DNA from: Micromonospora arida
Lineage (GTDB): Bacteria; Actinomycetota; Actinomycetes; Mycobacteriales; Micromonosporaceae
Reading direction: 5' to 3'
Assembly (NCBI RefSeq): GCF_003857035.1
Contig: NZ_QGSY01000218.1
Span: forward strand, 1 to 46,047
DNA length: 46,047 nucleotides
Shown: positions 25,740 through 34,539 of the stretch, one piece after another
How the letters are laid out: each line of letters starts with the position of its first letter
Position numbering within the stretch: the first letter of the stretch is position 1
The notes under the pieces: model-generated
The model's database searches: none
Told to the model about the DNA's origin: nothing
The model's input: only the letters and a program-made list of their open reading frames with translations
Program-made: the position numbers and the translations under genes

Positions 25740-25927
25740 GTATGTGCGGGCCGGCAGCGGGACGCTCGGGGCAAGCCAGTCCCGTTTCTGGGACTGGTGC
25801 GGCAGTTGGAAGCCCAGACCTCGACGGCGGCCCGGCTTCCGTAACGCCTTGCGGTGGTCTGGTTCGTCGGCTGCGGAGTCTGGTCACTCCCGGGCATGGG
25901 ACGTCGGCGGACCGGCAGGATAGCCCG

Positions 25928-26293
25928 GTGGAGCGAGACACCCTGATCATCCTTCTTAGTGCTGAGGACGGCGACATCTACGAGTCATGTCGCGACGCTC
26001 TGCGAGCGGGCTACGACTTCAAGGTCTTCGACGGGGCGGCACCGGTTGGGGCCCTGGTGACCGCCTACCGGCGTCGAGAGCATCACACCCGTACGCGTGG
26101 CATCCGGATGCTCGGCTTCGTCCAGGCGGTGAATCGGCTGATCTCGGCCGAAGAACTGGGAGAGTTGCTGATCGGTCAGGTCGGCGGCGCCGAGACGCCC
26201 TGGTTTTTCCAGCTCTTCCTCGCACCTGACGCCTCCCGCGTCGTCGCTTGCCTCGCGGTTAGTCAGGACAGGGAAGACGCTTCACGCCCGTAG
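25928..26293 (+). CDS. Small protein of unknown function
   Basis: 121 aa from a GTG at 25928 with CAGGA seven bases upstream. The sequence is soluble and mixed alpha/beta: MERDTLIILLSAEDGDIYES, DALRAGYDFKVFDGAAPVGALVTAYRRREHH, RMLGFVQAVNRLISAEELGELLIGQV, WFFQLFLAPDASRVVACLAVS. Coding-like third positions and the hairpin 57 bp after the stop support a real gene. No family recognised. It sits inside the presumed scar of the tRNA-Tyr element. Confidence 0.55.
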   Translation: MERDTLIILLSAEDGDIYESCRDALRAGYDFKVFDGAAPVGALVTAYRRREHHTRTRGIRMLGFVQAVNRLISAEELGELLIGQVGGAETPWFFQLFLAPDASRVVACLAVSQDREDASRP

Positions 26294-26349
26294 CCAGCGG
26301 ATCGACTGCCGCACCTCGGCGCGGGGGCGGCTGCCCGACGGTATTCGGT

Positions 26350-26391
26350 GGCTTCCCGTCCCGGCCGCGTAGCGGTCCGGGGCGGGAAGCC
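26350..26391 (+). terminator. Hairpin after the 121-aa gene
   Basis: A 15-bp stem (GGCTTCCCGTCCCGG against CCGGGGCGGGAAGCC, one G-T wobble) with a 12-nt loop, 57 bp after the stop at 26293. Confidence 0.6.
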
Positions 26392-26719
26392 GTCACTGCA
26401 GCCTTGCTCCGTGGGGCGCGTACCTCTACGGTCTCAACCCCCACCACTGGTCCGAGAGATCCCGGCCGAGCACGCGGCGGCGCTTGCCTGGCTGGAAACC
26501 GCGTCCCTTCCGGTCGTCGAGCTGGACTCGCCCGGGATGGTCCGCCGCGTCCTGGACAGCCTCTGCCGGTCTCGGTCCCGTCGGCTTCACCACGTCCCCG
26601 GCGAGGTCTGGGCCGCTCCGCGGAACTGGGCCGAAACGGTCTAGTCGGCCTCGGTACTTCAACGAGGTTGACCGCGGCGGCCACTTCGCGGCCTGGGACG
26701 AGCCTTGTGGGGCTCGCCG

Positions 26720-26758
26720 ATCGGTCGCGAAGGCTACAGAGTCTCGAACCATCCTCCG
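26720..26758 (+). pseudogene. Degenerate 3' half of tRNA-Tyr (possible old att duplicate)
   Basis: ATCGGTCGCGAAGGCTACAG followed by AGTCTCGAACCATCCT resembles the anticodon-arm to T-arm part of tRNA-Tyr at 24655-24690 (ATCCGTCGCGAAAGCTTCAG, AGGTTCGAATCCT), with roughly three quarters identity by eye. No 5' half is present. It fits the duplicated tRNA end left by an element that had integrated into tRNA-Tyr. Confidence 0.45.
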
Positions 26759-27169
26759 TGGGCGGTGATAATCGAGAGACTCCGATCCTATGGATCCGAG
26801 GGGATTGTTGTGTTCAACTGGTCACCGGTTGCCAATTGCCGACCGGCGCCCGTCGTTCTAGGGGAGTTCCGGTGGTGGAGAGGTTCCGGTGCCGCCCCCC
26901 ACGCTTGTCGGCTTTGGGTTCCAGGCGGGCTTTGCAACCGGAAGTGGCATCCATGACGTAGATCCAAATTGTGGCTATAACTTGAACATGCATCATCTGC
27001 GCGTCTCCTGGGGCGAGCCAACGACCTTGCTGGGCATCCGTCGTTGAAGCGCTCGGGCCGACTGGACGGCCTGCGCTGCTCAGCCGTCCGACCGCTTTGC
27101 GGGCTGCCCCCGGTGTGGCACCATCGTGGAATCTTGCCTTCCCGACACCCCTGCCACGAGGAGCACGCG

Positions 27170-27304
27170 ATGTCTGGTCAAAGGCTGGCCCGGCGGGTCG
27201 GCATGGTGTTCGCAGTTCTGGCCCTCGCCGTGATGGCTGGCGGAGCCTCCGGTTACGGAGAGTTCCAAGCCTTCGATTTCGTCTGGACGGCACCACTCCG
27301 CTAG
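27170..27304 (+). CDS. Small exported or membrane peptide
   Basis: 44 aa from an ATG at 27170 with GAGGAG six bases upstream. The N-terminus MSGQRLARRVGMVF is basic, then VLALAVMAGGASG is a hydrophobic core with a plausible signal-peptidase site after AGGASG or so, leaving a short tail YGEFQAFDFVWTAPLR. No family recognised. It ends 94 bp before the GGDEF-EAL gene on the same strand, so the two may be co-transcribed. Confidence 0.5.
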   Translation: MSGQRLARRVGMVFAVLALAVMAGGASGYGEFQAFDFVWTAPLR

Positions 27305-27398
27305 GTCGGGCAGGCGGCCAACACCGTGATCGGCGTTGTCCGCCAGCTTCGTTCGCCGGCCGTGCATGGTTCTGTGGCAGTGACCGGTAAGGAGTGGT

Positions 27399-29948
27399 AT
27401 GGCCGAGCGTCGGCCCGCAGCGGGTGGCTCAGGGTCTCCTAGCCGCCCTGCCCAATACGCCTGGTTCATCACCGGGCCGTTGGCATTCGCGGCCGCAATC
27501 TTCTCGACGGCTATCGGGTTGGCCAGTCAGGACCATCTCCGATCCTGGGGGCTCGCCGCCGTCCTGTTGGCCGTGATGGTGATCGCCGGCCTACCGATGC
27601 TCAACTTCGTCATCGGGCGCCAGTCCTTCGGGTCGCGGCTGACCGAGATCCCACTCGTGTTGGCGTTCTTCTTCCTGCCACCGTTGATGGTGGTCGCGGC
27701 GTACACGCTCTCGACGCTGATCACCCATCTGCGGTACCGGTTCGGCCTCGCGAAACTGGCCTTCAACGTCGCGAACGCCTCTGCCGCCGCATCGCTGGCC
27801 GGGCTCGTGCTGCTGGCGCTCCCGCCCATTCAGGGGGAGGTCGGGCCACGGACGTGGGCCGTGCTCTTCGTCGCGGTCAGCACGATCCTCATCTCGACGT
27901 TGGCTGGTGTGGCCGGCGTCATCGCGATCATGCACGGCTGGCAGGCGGCACTGGGCGTGCTGCGCAACGCGTTGCCGCCCCTGCTGACCTCCGGTGTCAA
28001 CATCGTCGTCGGGCTGGTCGTCCTGATCGCGGTGCGGACGACCTGGTGGTCGTCCGTGCTGATCGTCGTGCTTGCGGCCGCGCTCGCGAAGGTCTACCGG
28101 TCGTACGAGCAGTTCTTCCGTCAGCACCGGACGCTCGGCGACATGTACGAACTCACCAAGGCGATGACCGCCAACGGGCAGAGCGGCAACCTGGCTGACG
28201 TCCTCCTCGGTCGGATCCGGGGGCTCATGCAGGCCGAGTACGCGACGTTGTGGCTGCCGGCCCAGGGGCGTCACCCGGAGGTGATGCTGACGGCGCGGGT
28301 CGACGACGCCGGCCTTTTGGACACGTCGCCGACGCCGGTGGTCGTTCGCGAGGAGGCTCGCCGTCAGCGCCGCAGTCTGGCCATGGGTGTTCGCCTCGGG
28401 GACGAGGAGAGCCTGCGGGGCTCGCTGCGCGCCACCGGTGTGAAGGACATCATCGTGGTGCCGCTCTACTCGGGGCAGGCGGTGATCGGCACGCTCGAGG
28501 TGGTCAACCGGCTCAGCGACGTCGGCCATTTCACGCCCGGTGACATCCCCGTCTTCGAGACGGTCGCCGCGCACGCGGCCGTGGCCCTGGAGAATTCGCG
28601 GCTGGTCGACCGGCTCCGGCACGACGCACACCACGACACGTTGACCCGACTGCCCAACCGGCGGCGGATCACCGGAGCGCTGGACGAGTCGGTCAAGATC
28701 CGCGCGCCGGGCGAGGTGGTGGCGCTGCTGCTCTTCGACGTCGACGGGCTGCGCCAGGTCAACGAGTCCCTGGGGCACGCGGCCGGGGACAAGGTCCTCA
28801 CCGAGGTCGCCAATCGGTTGCGGGCCAGCGCGCCGTCGTCGGCTCTGGTTGGCCGCGCCGGCGGGGACGAGTTCCTGGTGACGCTGCGGTTGGAGAGCGC
28901 TGAGGCCGCGCTCGAGTTGGCCGCCCAACTGCGCGACCAGATCCGCGACGAGATGGTCTTCGACGCGCTCACCCTCGACGTGGACACCGCCGTCGGGGTG
29001 GCCGTACACCCGGATCACGGCAGCGACGCGGCGACCCTGCTGCTCCGGGTCGACCTCGCCGCCACCGCGGCCAAGTCGGTGCCGGGCAGCGTGCAGCTGT
29101 TCAATCCCGCCCTGGAGTCCCGTTCACTGCGCCGGTTGGGTCTGGCCGGCGATCTGCGCCGAGCACTGGACCAGGACGAGCTGGAGGTCTACTTCCAGCC
29201 CAAGGTGACTCTGCGGGACCGGCGCCTGGTGGGTGTGGAGTGTCTGGCCCGCTGGGAACATCCGGCGCACGGCACGGTCGCGCCCGAGGACTTCGTGGCG
29301 GTGGCCGAGCACACGGGCCAGTTGAGCCGGCTCACCGAGGTGGTGCTCCGGGAGGGCCTTCGGCGCAGCCGGGACTGGGCGCTGGCCGACCAGCCGCTGC
29401 CCATCGCGGTCAACCTCTCGGCTCGTACGCTCATCGACCAGCACTTCCCGGACCGGGTCCAGGAGTTGTTGACCGAGTACAAGGTGCCGGCACAGCGCCT
29501 CACCCTGGAGATCACCGAGTCGGGGGTGCTGGACGGCACGGACCGGCCGATCCCCACCCTGCAACGGCTGCGGGATCTCGGCGTACGGCTGTCGGTGGAC
29601 GACTTCGGCACGGGTGACTCGTCCCTGGCGCACCTGCGCCGGCTGCCGGTGCACGAGGTGAAGGTGGACCGCTCCTTCGTGCAGGGCATGGCGACCGATC
29701 CGGGGGACCTGGCGATCGTCAACGCGGTGGTCACCCTTTCCCAGCAGTTCGGCCTGGCGGTGGTCGCCGAGGGGGTGGAGAGCGAGCTGACCCTGGAGCT
29801 TCTCCAGGACATCGGCTGCGAGATCGGGCAGGGTTTCCTGTTCAGCAGGCCGCTGCCGTACGAGCGGTTGGCCGCCTGGTTCGGTGCCCAGGTCGAGCCG
29901 GAGACGGTCGCCAACGGGGAGCTTCCGCGCCTGCGTGTCGTGCCCTGA
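27399..29948 (+). CDS. Membrane GAF-GGDEF-EAL cyclic di-GMP protein
   Basis: 849 aa from an ATG at 27399 (AAGGAG four bases upstream). About eight N-terminal helices (residues 20-230) form a membrane sensor. A GAF domain spans about 255-405. The GGDEF motif is canonical at residues 488-492 (AGGDEFLV) and lacks an RxxD inhibitory site in the usual place. The EAL domain has ECLAR (Glu614, the ExLxR form), DDFGTGDSS near 734 and EGVES. Both catalytic motifs look intact, so it could make and degrade cyclic di-GMP. Next to tRNA-Thr/Met and near yajQ, a reported cyclic di-GMP binder. Confidence 0.92.
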   Translation: MAERRPAAGGSGSPSRPAQYAWFITGPLAFAAAIFSTAIGLASQDHLRSWGLAAVLLAVMVIAGLPMLNFVIGRQSFGSRLTEIPLVLAFFFLPPLMVVAAYTLSTLITHLRYRFGLAKLAFNVANASAAASLAGLVLLALPPIQGEVGPRTWAVLFVAVSTILISTLAGVAGVIAIMHGWQAALGVLRNALPPLLTSGVNIVVGLVVLIAVRTTWWSSVLIVVLAAALAKVYRSYEQFFRQHRTLGDMYELTKAMTANGQSGNLADVLLGRIRGLMQAEYATLWLPAQGRHPEVMLTARVDDAGLLDTSPTPVVVREEARRQRRSLAMGVRLGDEESLRGSLRATGVKDIIVVPLYSGQAVIGTLEVVNRLSDVGHFTPGDIPVFETVAAHAAVALENSRLVDRLRHDAHHDTLTRLPNRRRITGALDESVKIRAPGEVVALLLFDVDGLRQVNESLGHAAGDKVLTEVANRLRASAPSSALVGRAGGDEFLVTLRLESAEAALELAAQLRDQIRDEMVFDALTLDVDTAVGVAVHPDHGSDAATLLLRVDLAATAAKSVPGSVQLFNPALESRSLRRLGLAGDLRRALDQDELEVYFQPKVTLRDRRLVGVECLARWEHPAHGTVAPEDFVAVAEHTGQLSRLTEVVLREGLRRSRDWALADQPLPIAVNLSARTLIDQHFPDRVQELLTEYKVPAQRLTLEITESGVLDGTDRPIPTLQRLRDLGVRLSVDDFGTGDSSLAHLRRLPVHEVKVDRSFVQGMATDPGDLAIVNAVVTLSQQFGLAVVAEGVESELTLELLQDIGCEIGQGFLFSRPLPYERLAAWFGAQVEPETVANGELPRLRVVP

Positions 29949-29979
29949 GCAGGGCGCGGACGATCACCGGGGATCCGAT

Positions 29980-30008
29980 TTCACCTGTCGAGCCGGGCCG
30001 TGTACTCT
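29980..30008 (+). promoter_or_regulatory. Promoter of the tRNA-Thr/tRNA-Met pair
   Basis: TTCACC (29980-29985), 17 bp, TACTCT (30003-30008), ending 33 bp before tRNA-Thr. The TACTCT box recurs in the rplK and rplJ promoters of this window. Confidence 0.6.
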
Positions 30009-30041
30009 TACTCCTGCGCGCCCCACGGGGAGATCGCGCAG

Positions 30042-30114
30042 GCCCCCTTAGCTCAGTCGGCAGAGCGTCTCCATGGTAAGGAGAAGGTCTACGGTTCGAT
30101 TCCGTAAGGGGGCT
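30042..30114 (+). tRNA. tRNA-Thr (GGT)
   Basis: 73 nt, acceptor GCCCCCT/AGGGGGC, discriminator T, no encoded CCA. Anticodon GGT at 30075-30077 in CTCCATGGTAAGGAG; T-loop GGTTCGATTCC. Confidence 0.94.
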
Positions 30115-30138
30115 CGAGGGTTCAGCTGGACCCATCGC

Positions 30139-30211
30139 AGCGGTGTAGCTCAGATGGTAGAGCAAGCGGCTCATAATCGCTGTGTCGCCGGTTCAAGTCC
30201 GGCCACCGCTA
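30139..30211 (+). tRNA. tRNA-Met (CAT)
   Basis: 73 nt, acceptor AGCGGTG/CACCGCT, discriminator A. Anticodon CAT at 30172-30174. A first base pair A-T is present, unlike bacterial initiators with a C-A mismatch, so this is an elongator or a modified-C isoleucine tRNA. The Thr-Met pair before rpmG is the usual actinobacterial order and favours Met. Confidence 0.9.
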
Positions 30212-30251
30212 CTCTCGTCTTCCGGGCTCGTTGCCGGTGGTCGTAAGAAAA

Positions 30252-30270
30252 TGGGCGCTTCTGGCGCCCA
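30252..30270 (+). terminator. Hairpin after the tRNA pair
   Basis: TGGGCGC, loop TTCTG, GCGCCCA, then CTTTGC, 40 bp after tRNA-Met. Confidence 0.65.
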
Positions 30271-30345
30271 CTTTGCATGTCCGCGCTGTCAGCGTCTAGG
30301 CTGGCGCGTCGTAGTTGTTTCCGTTAGCGAGGAAGGCACTCCGCC

Positions 30346-30513
30346 GTGGCGAAGGCTACCGATGTCCGGCCGAAGATCACTTTGGCGTGTGTGGAGTGCA
30401 AGGAGCGCAACTACATCACGCGCAAGAACCGGCGCAATGACCCCGACCGCATCGAGCTGAAGAAGTTCTGCCCGCGTGACGGTCGGCACACGGTCCACCG
30501 CGAGACCCGCTGA
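30346..30513 (+). CDS. rpmG: 50S ribosomal protein L33 (bL33)
   Basis: 55 aa from a GTG at 30346. It reads [21 protein letters not shown], then [34 protein letters not shown]. Length and order match L33. The first zinc pair CVEC is present, but the second is CPRD rather than CxxC, so only three of the four zinc cysteines remain (a nearby His could substitute). Position before hadA-hadB is conserved in actinobacteria. Confidence 0.95.
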   Translation: MAKATDVRPKITLACVECKERNYITRKNRRNDPDRIELKKFCPRDGRHTVHRETR

Positions 30514-30518
30514 CTGCT

Positions 30519-30538
30519 GGCCGGCCTCACGGCCGGCC
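30519..30538 (+). terminator. Hairpin after rpmG
   Basis: Perfect stem GGCCGGCC, loop TCAC, starting six bases after the stop. Confidence 0.7.
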
Positions 30539-30639
30539 GTTGTCGAAGCTTTCCGATCGCCGATCTGACCGGTTTGGTGCGGCTCCGCCGCCGCCTACCG
30601 ATCAGGTCGGCGATTGGGCTTTCCGTGTAGGTTCGCGGC

Positions 30640-31086
30640 ATGCCTCTGGACCCTTCCTTCGTCGGCCGGACGTATCCGCCGACCGCCCCCTACCAGGTGG
30701 GCCGAGAAAAGATCCGCGAGTTCGCCAGCGCCATCGGCGCCACCGACCCGGCCCACCACGACCCGGAGGCCGCGCGGGCGCTGGGCCACCCTGACGTGGT
30801 GGCCCCGCCGACCTTTCCGGTGATCGTGACGATGGCCGCGAGCAGCCAGATCATCGAGGACCCGGCCCTGGGTGTCGACTACAGCCGCCTGGTGCACGGC
30901 GACCAGCGGTTCGCGTACACCCGGCCGGTCGTCGCCGGCGACGAGCTGGTCTGCACCAACACCATCGAGGACGTCAGCGCCAGGGGCGGGCACGGCTTCC
31001 TGACCACGCGCACCGACGTGAGCACCGTCGGCGGCGAACCCGTGGTCGCGGTCTGGGCCAGGTATGTCATTCGCGGGGAGGCGTGA
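30640..31086 (+). CDS. hadA: (3R)-hydroxyacyl-ACP dehydratase subunit HadA-like (FAS1-like/MaoC fold)
   Basis: 148 aa from an ATG at 30640. MPLDPSFVGRTYPPTAPYQVGREKIREFASAIG, DPAHHDPEAAR and VAPPTFPVIVTM are the N-terminal signatures of the HadA/UPF0336 family, the substrate-binding, non-catalytic hot-dog half of the heterodimeric dehydratase. It works with HadB in fatty-acid (in mycobacteria, mycolic acid) elongation. The stop TGA at 31084-31086 ends one base before the hadB ATG. Confidence 0.9.
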   Translation: MPLDPSFVGRTYPPTAPYQVGREKIREFASAIGATDPAHHDPEAARALGHPDVVAPPTFPVIVTMAASSQIIEDPALGVDYSRLVHGDQRFAYTRPVVAGDELVCTNTIEDVSARGGHGFLTTRTDVSTVGGEPVVAVWARYVIRGEA

Positions 31087-31087
31087 G

Positions 31088-31480
31088 ATGGAGTTGCCAG
31101 CACAGACGTTTCAGGTGACCCGCGCGGACCTGGTCCGCTACGCCGGCGCCTCGGGCGACTTCAACCCGATCCACTGGAGCGACCGGGTCGCCACCACTGT
31201 GGGTCTGCCCGGGGTGATCGCCCACGGCATGTTCACCATGGCGCTGGTCGGGCGGGCGGTCACCGAGTGGGCCGGGTCGCCGGACGCCGTGGTCGAGTAC
31301 GGCGTGCGTTTCACCCGGCCGGTGGTGGTCCCCGACGACGACCAGGGGACCGAGATCGAGGTGACCGCGCGGGTCCGCGAGGTGACCGAGGACGGTCTCA
31401 CCCGACTCGAGGTGACCGCCACCTGCCTTGGTGAAAAGGTGCTGTCGCAGGCGCGGGCAACCATCCGGACGGCACGCTGA
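31088..31480 (+). CDS. hadB: (3R)-hydroxyacyl-ACP dehydratase subunit HadB-like (MaoC)
   Basis: 130 aa from an ATG at 31088, one base after the hadA stop. The hydratase-2 motif is present: YAGASGDFNPIHWSDRVATTVGLPGVIAHGMFTMAL, with the Asp-His catalytic pair (D-x4-H in DFNPIH). This is the catalytic hot-dog subunit paired with HadA. No hadC follows; tRNA-Trp comes next. Confidence 0.92.
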   Translation: MELPAQTFQVTRADLVRYAGASGDFNPIHWSDRVATTVGLPGVIAHGMFTMALVGRAVTEWAGSPDAVVEYGVRFTRPVVVPDDDQGTEIEVTARVREVTEDGLTRLEVTATCLGEKVLSQARATIRTAR

Positions 31481-31487
31481 ACCGAGC

Positions 31488-31503
31488 CCGCCACGCGTGG
31501 CGG
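31488..31503 (+). terminator. Palindrome after hadB
   Basis: CCGCCACGCGTGGCGG, a perfect 16-bp palindrome seven bases after the hadB stop; it could fold to a short terminator hairpin. Confidence 0.45.
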
Positions 31504-31512
31504 AGAGACCGG

Positions 31513-31542
31513 TTGGGAAAGTCGGGCGGCTACCCGTACACT
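31513..31542 (+). promoter_or_regulatory. Candidate promoter of tRNA-Trp and secE-nusG
   Basis: TTGGGA (31513-31518), 18 bp, TACACT (31537-31542), 67 bp before tRNA-Trp. The -10 is identical to that of rpoB. Confidence 0.55.
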
Positions 31543-31609
31543 GGTCCGCCGTGGGGCAAGTGACCCCTGCTCGGTCGTCTGTGGCCGCGTGGGGCGAGTG
31601 TTGCCACAT

Positions 31610-31682
<73 letters not shown>

Positions 31683-31895
31683 CGCCTCAGGCCTGACCGT
31701 TCCCGTGGGTCGCGCCGCCAGCTTGGCGGCGTCCGGCCCGTGGTGGTGGCATCGGCGGGGTGGCTCCGAGGCAATCGGGCCCTCCTGGTGATCCACCGGC
31801 CGCGGCCCGTCGCGGGACGGTTGGGTCCGGCCGGCGTGACCAGCGCCGCGTACGCCACTCGGCGTGCGACCCCAGATTCCGCGACGGAGGGCGAA

Positions 31896-32285
31896 GTGGC
31901 CGACAACAAGCGGCGCGACGACGACGGCGACGATCGTCTGGACGACGAGGTCGTCGACGACGTGGCCGACGACGACGCCTCCGGCGCGGACGAGCCGGTT
32001 TCCCGGGGAGGCACCGCCACGCGGTCCCGTGCCCGGGCGGAGTCGGCGGACAGCCGGCCGACCACGCGGTCGGAAACGGGTCGGGTGGGCGTCTTCGGCC
32101 GCATCGCGCGGTTCTTCCGCGAGGTCGTAGCCGAACTGCGTAAGGTCATCTGGCCGACCCGCAAGGAGTTGCTGACCTACACCGCCGTGGTGGTGGCGTT
32201 CGTCGCGGTGATGCTGACGATCGTGGGTGTGCTGGACTTCGGCTTCGCCAAGGTCGTGTTGTTTGTCTTTGGCAACTCGGACTGA
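31896..32285 (+). CDS. secE: Preprotein translocase subunit SecE
   Basis: 129 aa from a GTG at 31896 with GGAGG five bases upstream. The long acidic, Asp-rich N-terminal extension (about residues 5-70) is typical of actinobacteria. The conserved SecE core follows: FFREVVAELRKVIWPTRKELLTYT and one membrane helix, VVVAFVAVMLTIVGVLDFGF. It is an essential clamp of the SecYEG channel. Lies 38 bp before nusG. Confidence 0.94.
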   Translation: MADNKRRDDDGDDRLDDEVVDDVADDDASGADEPVSRGGTATRSRARAESADSRPTTRSETGRVGVFGRIARFFREVVAELRKVIWPTRKELLTYTAVVVAFVAVMLTIVGVLDFGFAKVVLFVFGNSD

Positions 32286-32323
32286 CCGGCTGCCTCCAGC
32301 CATAGTGACGGAAGTGAGCGAGC

Positions 32324-33046
32324 GTGCCTGAGTACGACGAGACCGCCGGACCGGTGGACGAGCAGTCCACGGTCGCGACGGCGGCTGGTGACGAGTCGGT
32401 TGAGGCCGCCAGCGAGCCGGAGTTCCCAACGACCGAGCCCGCACCGGACGAGGACTACGACCCCGTCGCGGAGCTGAGGCAGAAGCTGCGCTACGCCCCG
32501 GGTGACTGGTATGTGGTGCACTCGTACGCCGGCTACGAGAACAAGGTCAAGACCAACCTCGAGACCCGGATCACGAGCCTCGACATGGAGGACTTCATCT
32601 ACCAGGTCGAGGTGCCGACCCGGGAAGAGGTCGAGGTCAAGAACGGTAAGCGTTCGCAGATCCAGGCCAAGGTCTTCCCGGGCTACATCCTGGTCCGGAT
32701 GGAGTTGACCGCCGAGTCCTACTCCTGTGTCCGGAACACCCCTGGTGTGACCGGCTTCGTCGGCGCGACCGACCGGGCCGACCGGCCCGCTCCGCTCTCG
32801 CTCGACGAGGTGCTGAAGTGGCTGGCGCCGGCGGTCGAGACCGAGCAGAAGAAGGCGAAGCCGGAGATCAAGGTCCTCGACTTCGAGGTGGGCGACTCCG
32901 TCACCGTCACCGACGGCGCGTTCGCGTCGCTGCCGGCCACGATCAGTGAGATCAACGCCGACCAGCAGAAGCTCAAGGTGCTGGTGTCGATCTTCGGCCG
33001 TGAGACTCCGGTGGAGCTCAACTTCAACCAGGTCGCCAAGATCTGA
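32324..33046 (+). CDS. nusG: Transcription termination/antitermination factor NusG
   Basis: 240 aa from a GTG at 32324. An acidic N-terminal extension (1-60) is followed by the NGN domain ([22 protein letters not shown] ... [13 protein letters not shown]) and a C-terminal KOW domain ([54 protein letters not shown]). It binds the RpoC/RpoB clamp and Rho or ribosomal S10. Downstream, a separate candidate promoter drives rplK. Confidence 0.95.
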   Translation: MPEYDETAGPVDEQSTVATAAGDESVEAASEPEFPTTEPAPDEDYDPVAELRQKLRYAPGDWYVVHSYAGYENKVKTNLETRITSLDMEDFIYQVEVPTREEVEVKNGKRSQIQAKVFPGYILVRMELTAESYSCVRNTPGVTGFVGATDRADRPAPLSLDEVLKWLAPAVETEQKKAKPEIKVLDFEVGDSVTVTDGAFASLPATISEINADQQKLKVLVSIFGRETPVELNFNQVAKI

Positions 33047-33112
33047 TTGGTCGTCGGCGGCGGGCCCGACCCGCCGCCGACGTCGGCGTACACGCTCTCG
33101 CTCGACCTCGGC

Positions 33113-33142
33113 GGACGAGTGGGCTGCGGCCTGCGCTACTCT
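33113..33142 (+). promoter_or_regulatory. Candidate promoter of rplK-rplA
   Basis: TACTCT (33137-33142) is clear; the -35 (GGACGA, 33113-33118) is weak. The leader before rplK is about 85 nt and may carry the autoregulatory site for L1, which is not resolved here. Confidence 0.45.
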
Positions 33143-33232
33143 TGAATGTCGCCGCTGTCGCACCGCGCTGACCGTGCGCGCCCGAGGGCGGCGACAGCCG
33201 CATTTTCCCAGCTCCAAGCCCCAGGAAGTGAC

Positions 33233-33664
33233 ATGCCTCCGAAGAAGAAGCTCGTCAAGACGTTCACGCTTCAGTTGCCGGCGGGCCAGGCCACGCCGGC
33301 GCCGCCGGTCGGCCCCGCGCTCGGCCAGCACGGCGTGAACATCATGGAGTTCTGCAAGTCCTACAACGCGCAGACCGAGTCTCAGCGGGGCGACATCGTC
33401 CCCGCCGAGATCAGCGTGTTCGAGGACCGGTCCTTCACGTTCGTGCTGAAGACCCCGCCCGCTGCCCGGCTGCTGATCAAGGCTGCCGGTGTGCAGAAGG
33501 GTTCGGGTGTTCCGCAGTCCGAGAAGGTCGGCTCGGTCAGCCGCGCCCAGCTGCGTGAGATCGCCGAGAAGAAGATGGCCGACCTCAACGCCAACGACAT
33601 CGCCCAGGCCGAGAAGATCATCGCCGGCACCGCCCGGTCGATGGGCATCACCGTCAACGACTGA
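33233..33664 (+). CDS. rplK: 50S ribosomal protein L11 (uL11)
   Basis: 143 aa from an ATG at 33233. [45 protein letters not shown] is the N-terminal domain with the Pro-rich thiostrepton/L10-contacting segment; the rRNA-binding C-domain ends [11 protein letters not shown]. Typical length. Followed after 78 bp by rplA. Confidence 0.96.
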   Translation: MPPKKKLVKTFTLQLPAGQATPAPPVGPALGQHGVNIMEFCKSYNAQTESQRGDIVPAEISVFEDRSFTFVLKTPPAARLLIKAAGVQKGSGVPQSEKVGSVSRAQLREIAEKKMADLNANDIAQAEKIIAGTARSMGITVND

Positions 33665-33742
33665 CGTCGGCCCCGGCCTTCGTTCCGACCGTGGGAGGGT
33701 TCGCGCCGAGCGGCCCGCCAGAGACCACAGGAGTAATCAGCA

Positions 33743-34459
33743 ATGCAGCGCAGCAAGAGCTACCGCAAGGCCGCCGATGTCATCGACCGGTCGAAGCTCT
33801 ACACCCCCACCGAGGCCGTGAAGCTGGCCAAGGAGACCACCAACGTCAAGTTCGACGCCACGGTCGAGGTCGCCATGCGCCTCGGCGTCGACCCCCGCAA
33901 GGCGGACCAGATGGTCCGCGGCACGGTCAACCTGCCGCACGGCACCGGTAAGACCGCCCGCGTGATCGTGTTCGCCAGCGGCGCGAAGGCCGAAGAGGCC
34001 GCCGCCGCGGGTGCGGACGAGGTGGGCACCGATGAGCTGGTCGCCCGCATCCAGGGTGGTTGGCTCGACTTCGACGCGGCGATCGCCACGCCGGACCAGA
34101 TGGCCAAGATCGGCCGGATCGCGCGGATCCTGGGCCCGCGCGGTCTCATGCCGAACCCGAAGACCGGCACGGTGACCATGGACGTCACCAAGGCGGTGTC
34201 GGACATCAAGGGCGGCAAGATCACCTTCCGGGTGGACAAGCACTCCAACCTGCACCTGATCATCGGCAAGGCCTCCTTCACGGAGACCCAGCTGGTGGAC
34301 AACTACGCTGCGGTGCTCGACGAGGTGCTGCGTGCCAAGCCGTCCGCGGCCAAGGGCAAGTACCTTCGCAAGGTCATCCTGACCACCACGATGGGCCCGG
34401 GCGTCCCGGTCGACCCGAACCTGGTGAAGAACCTTCGGGAGGACCAGGCCGACGCCTGA
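33743..34459 (+). CDS. rplA: 50S ribosomal protein L1 (uL1)
   Basis: 238 aa from an ATG at 33743. [71 protein letters not shown] are L1 signatures. L1 forms the L1 stalk and usually represses its own operon. A large hairpin closes the transcription unit. Confidence 0.96.
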   Translation: MQRSKSYRKAADVIDRSKLYTPTEAVKLAKETTNVKFDATVEVAMRLGVDPRKADQMVRGTVNLPHGTGKTARVIVFASGAKAEEAAAAGADEVGTDELVARIQGGWLDFDAAIATPDQMAKIGRIARILGPRGLMPNPKTGTVTMDVTKAVSDIKGGKITFRVDKHSNLHLIIGKASFTETQLVDNYAAVLDEVLRAKPSAAKGKYLRKVILTTTMGPGVPVDPNLVKNLREDQADA

Positions 34460-34474
34460 GTCGACAGATCGCTC

Positions 34475-34512
34475 CGCCGGGGCGCCGCCACGACCGTGGC
34501 GGCGCCCCGGCG
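34475..34512 (+). terminator. Terminator after rplA
   Basis: An 18-bp perfect stem (CGCCGGGGCGCCGCCACG and complement) with a tight loop, 16 bp after the rplA stop. It separates the ribosomal genes from the ABC exporter pair. Confidence 0.8.
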
Positions 34513-34539
34513 CGTTCCAGGTGTGGCAGGCTCGACGCC

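Larger units (their letters stand above)
26294..27169. other. 876-bp stretch without a supported gene
   Basis: Contains the terminator hairpin at 26350-26391. A coding-like fragment at about 26447-26641 reads LVREIPAEHAAALAWLETAS... in one frame, with no convincing start, and may be a gene relic. A tRNA-Tyr-like 3' half lies at 26720-26758. From about 26760 to 27100 the base composition is more AT-rich than its surroundings and no ORF is convincing. Confidence 0.5.
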
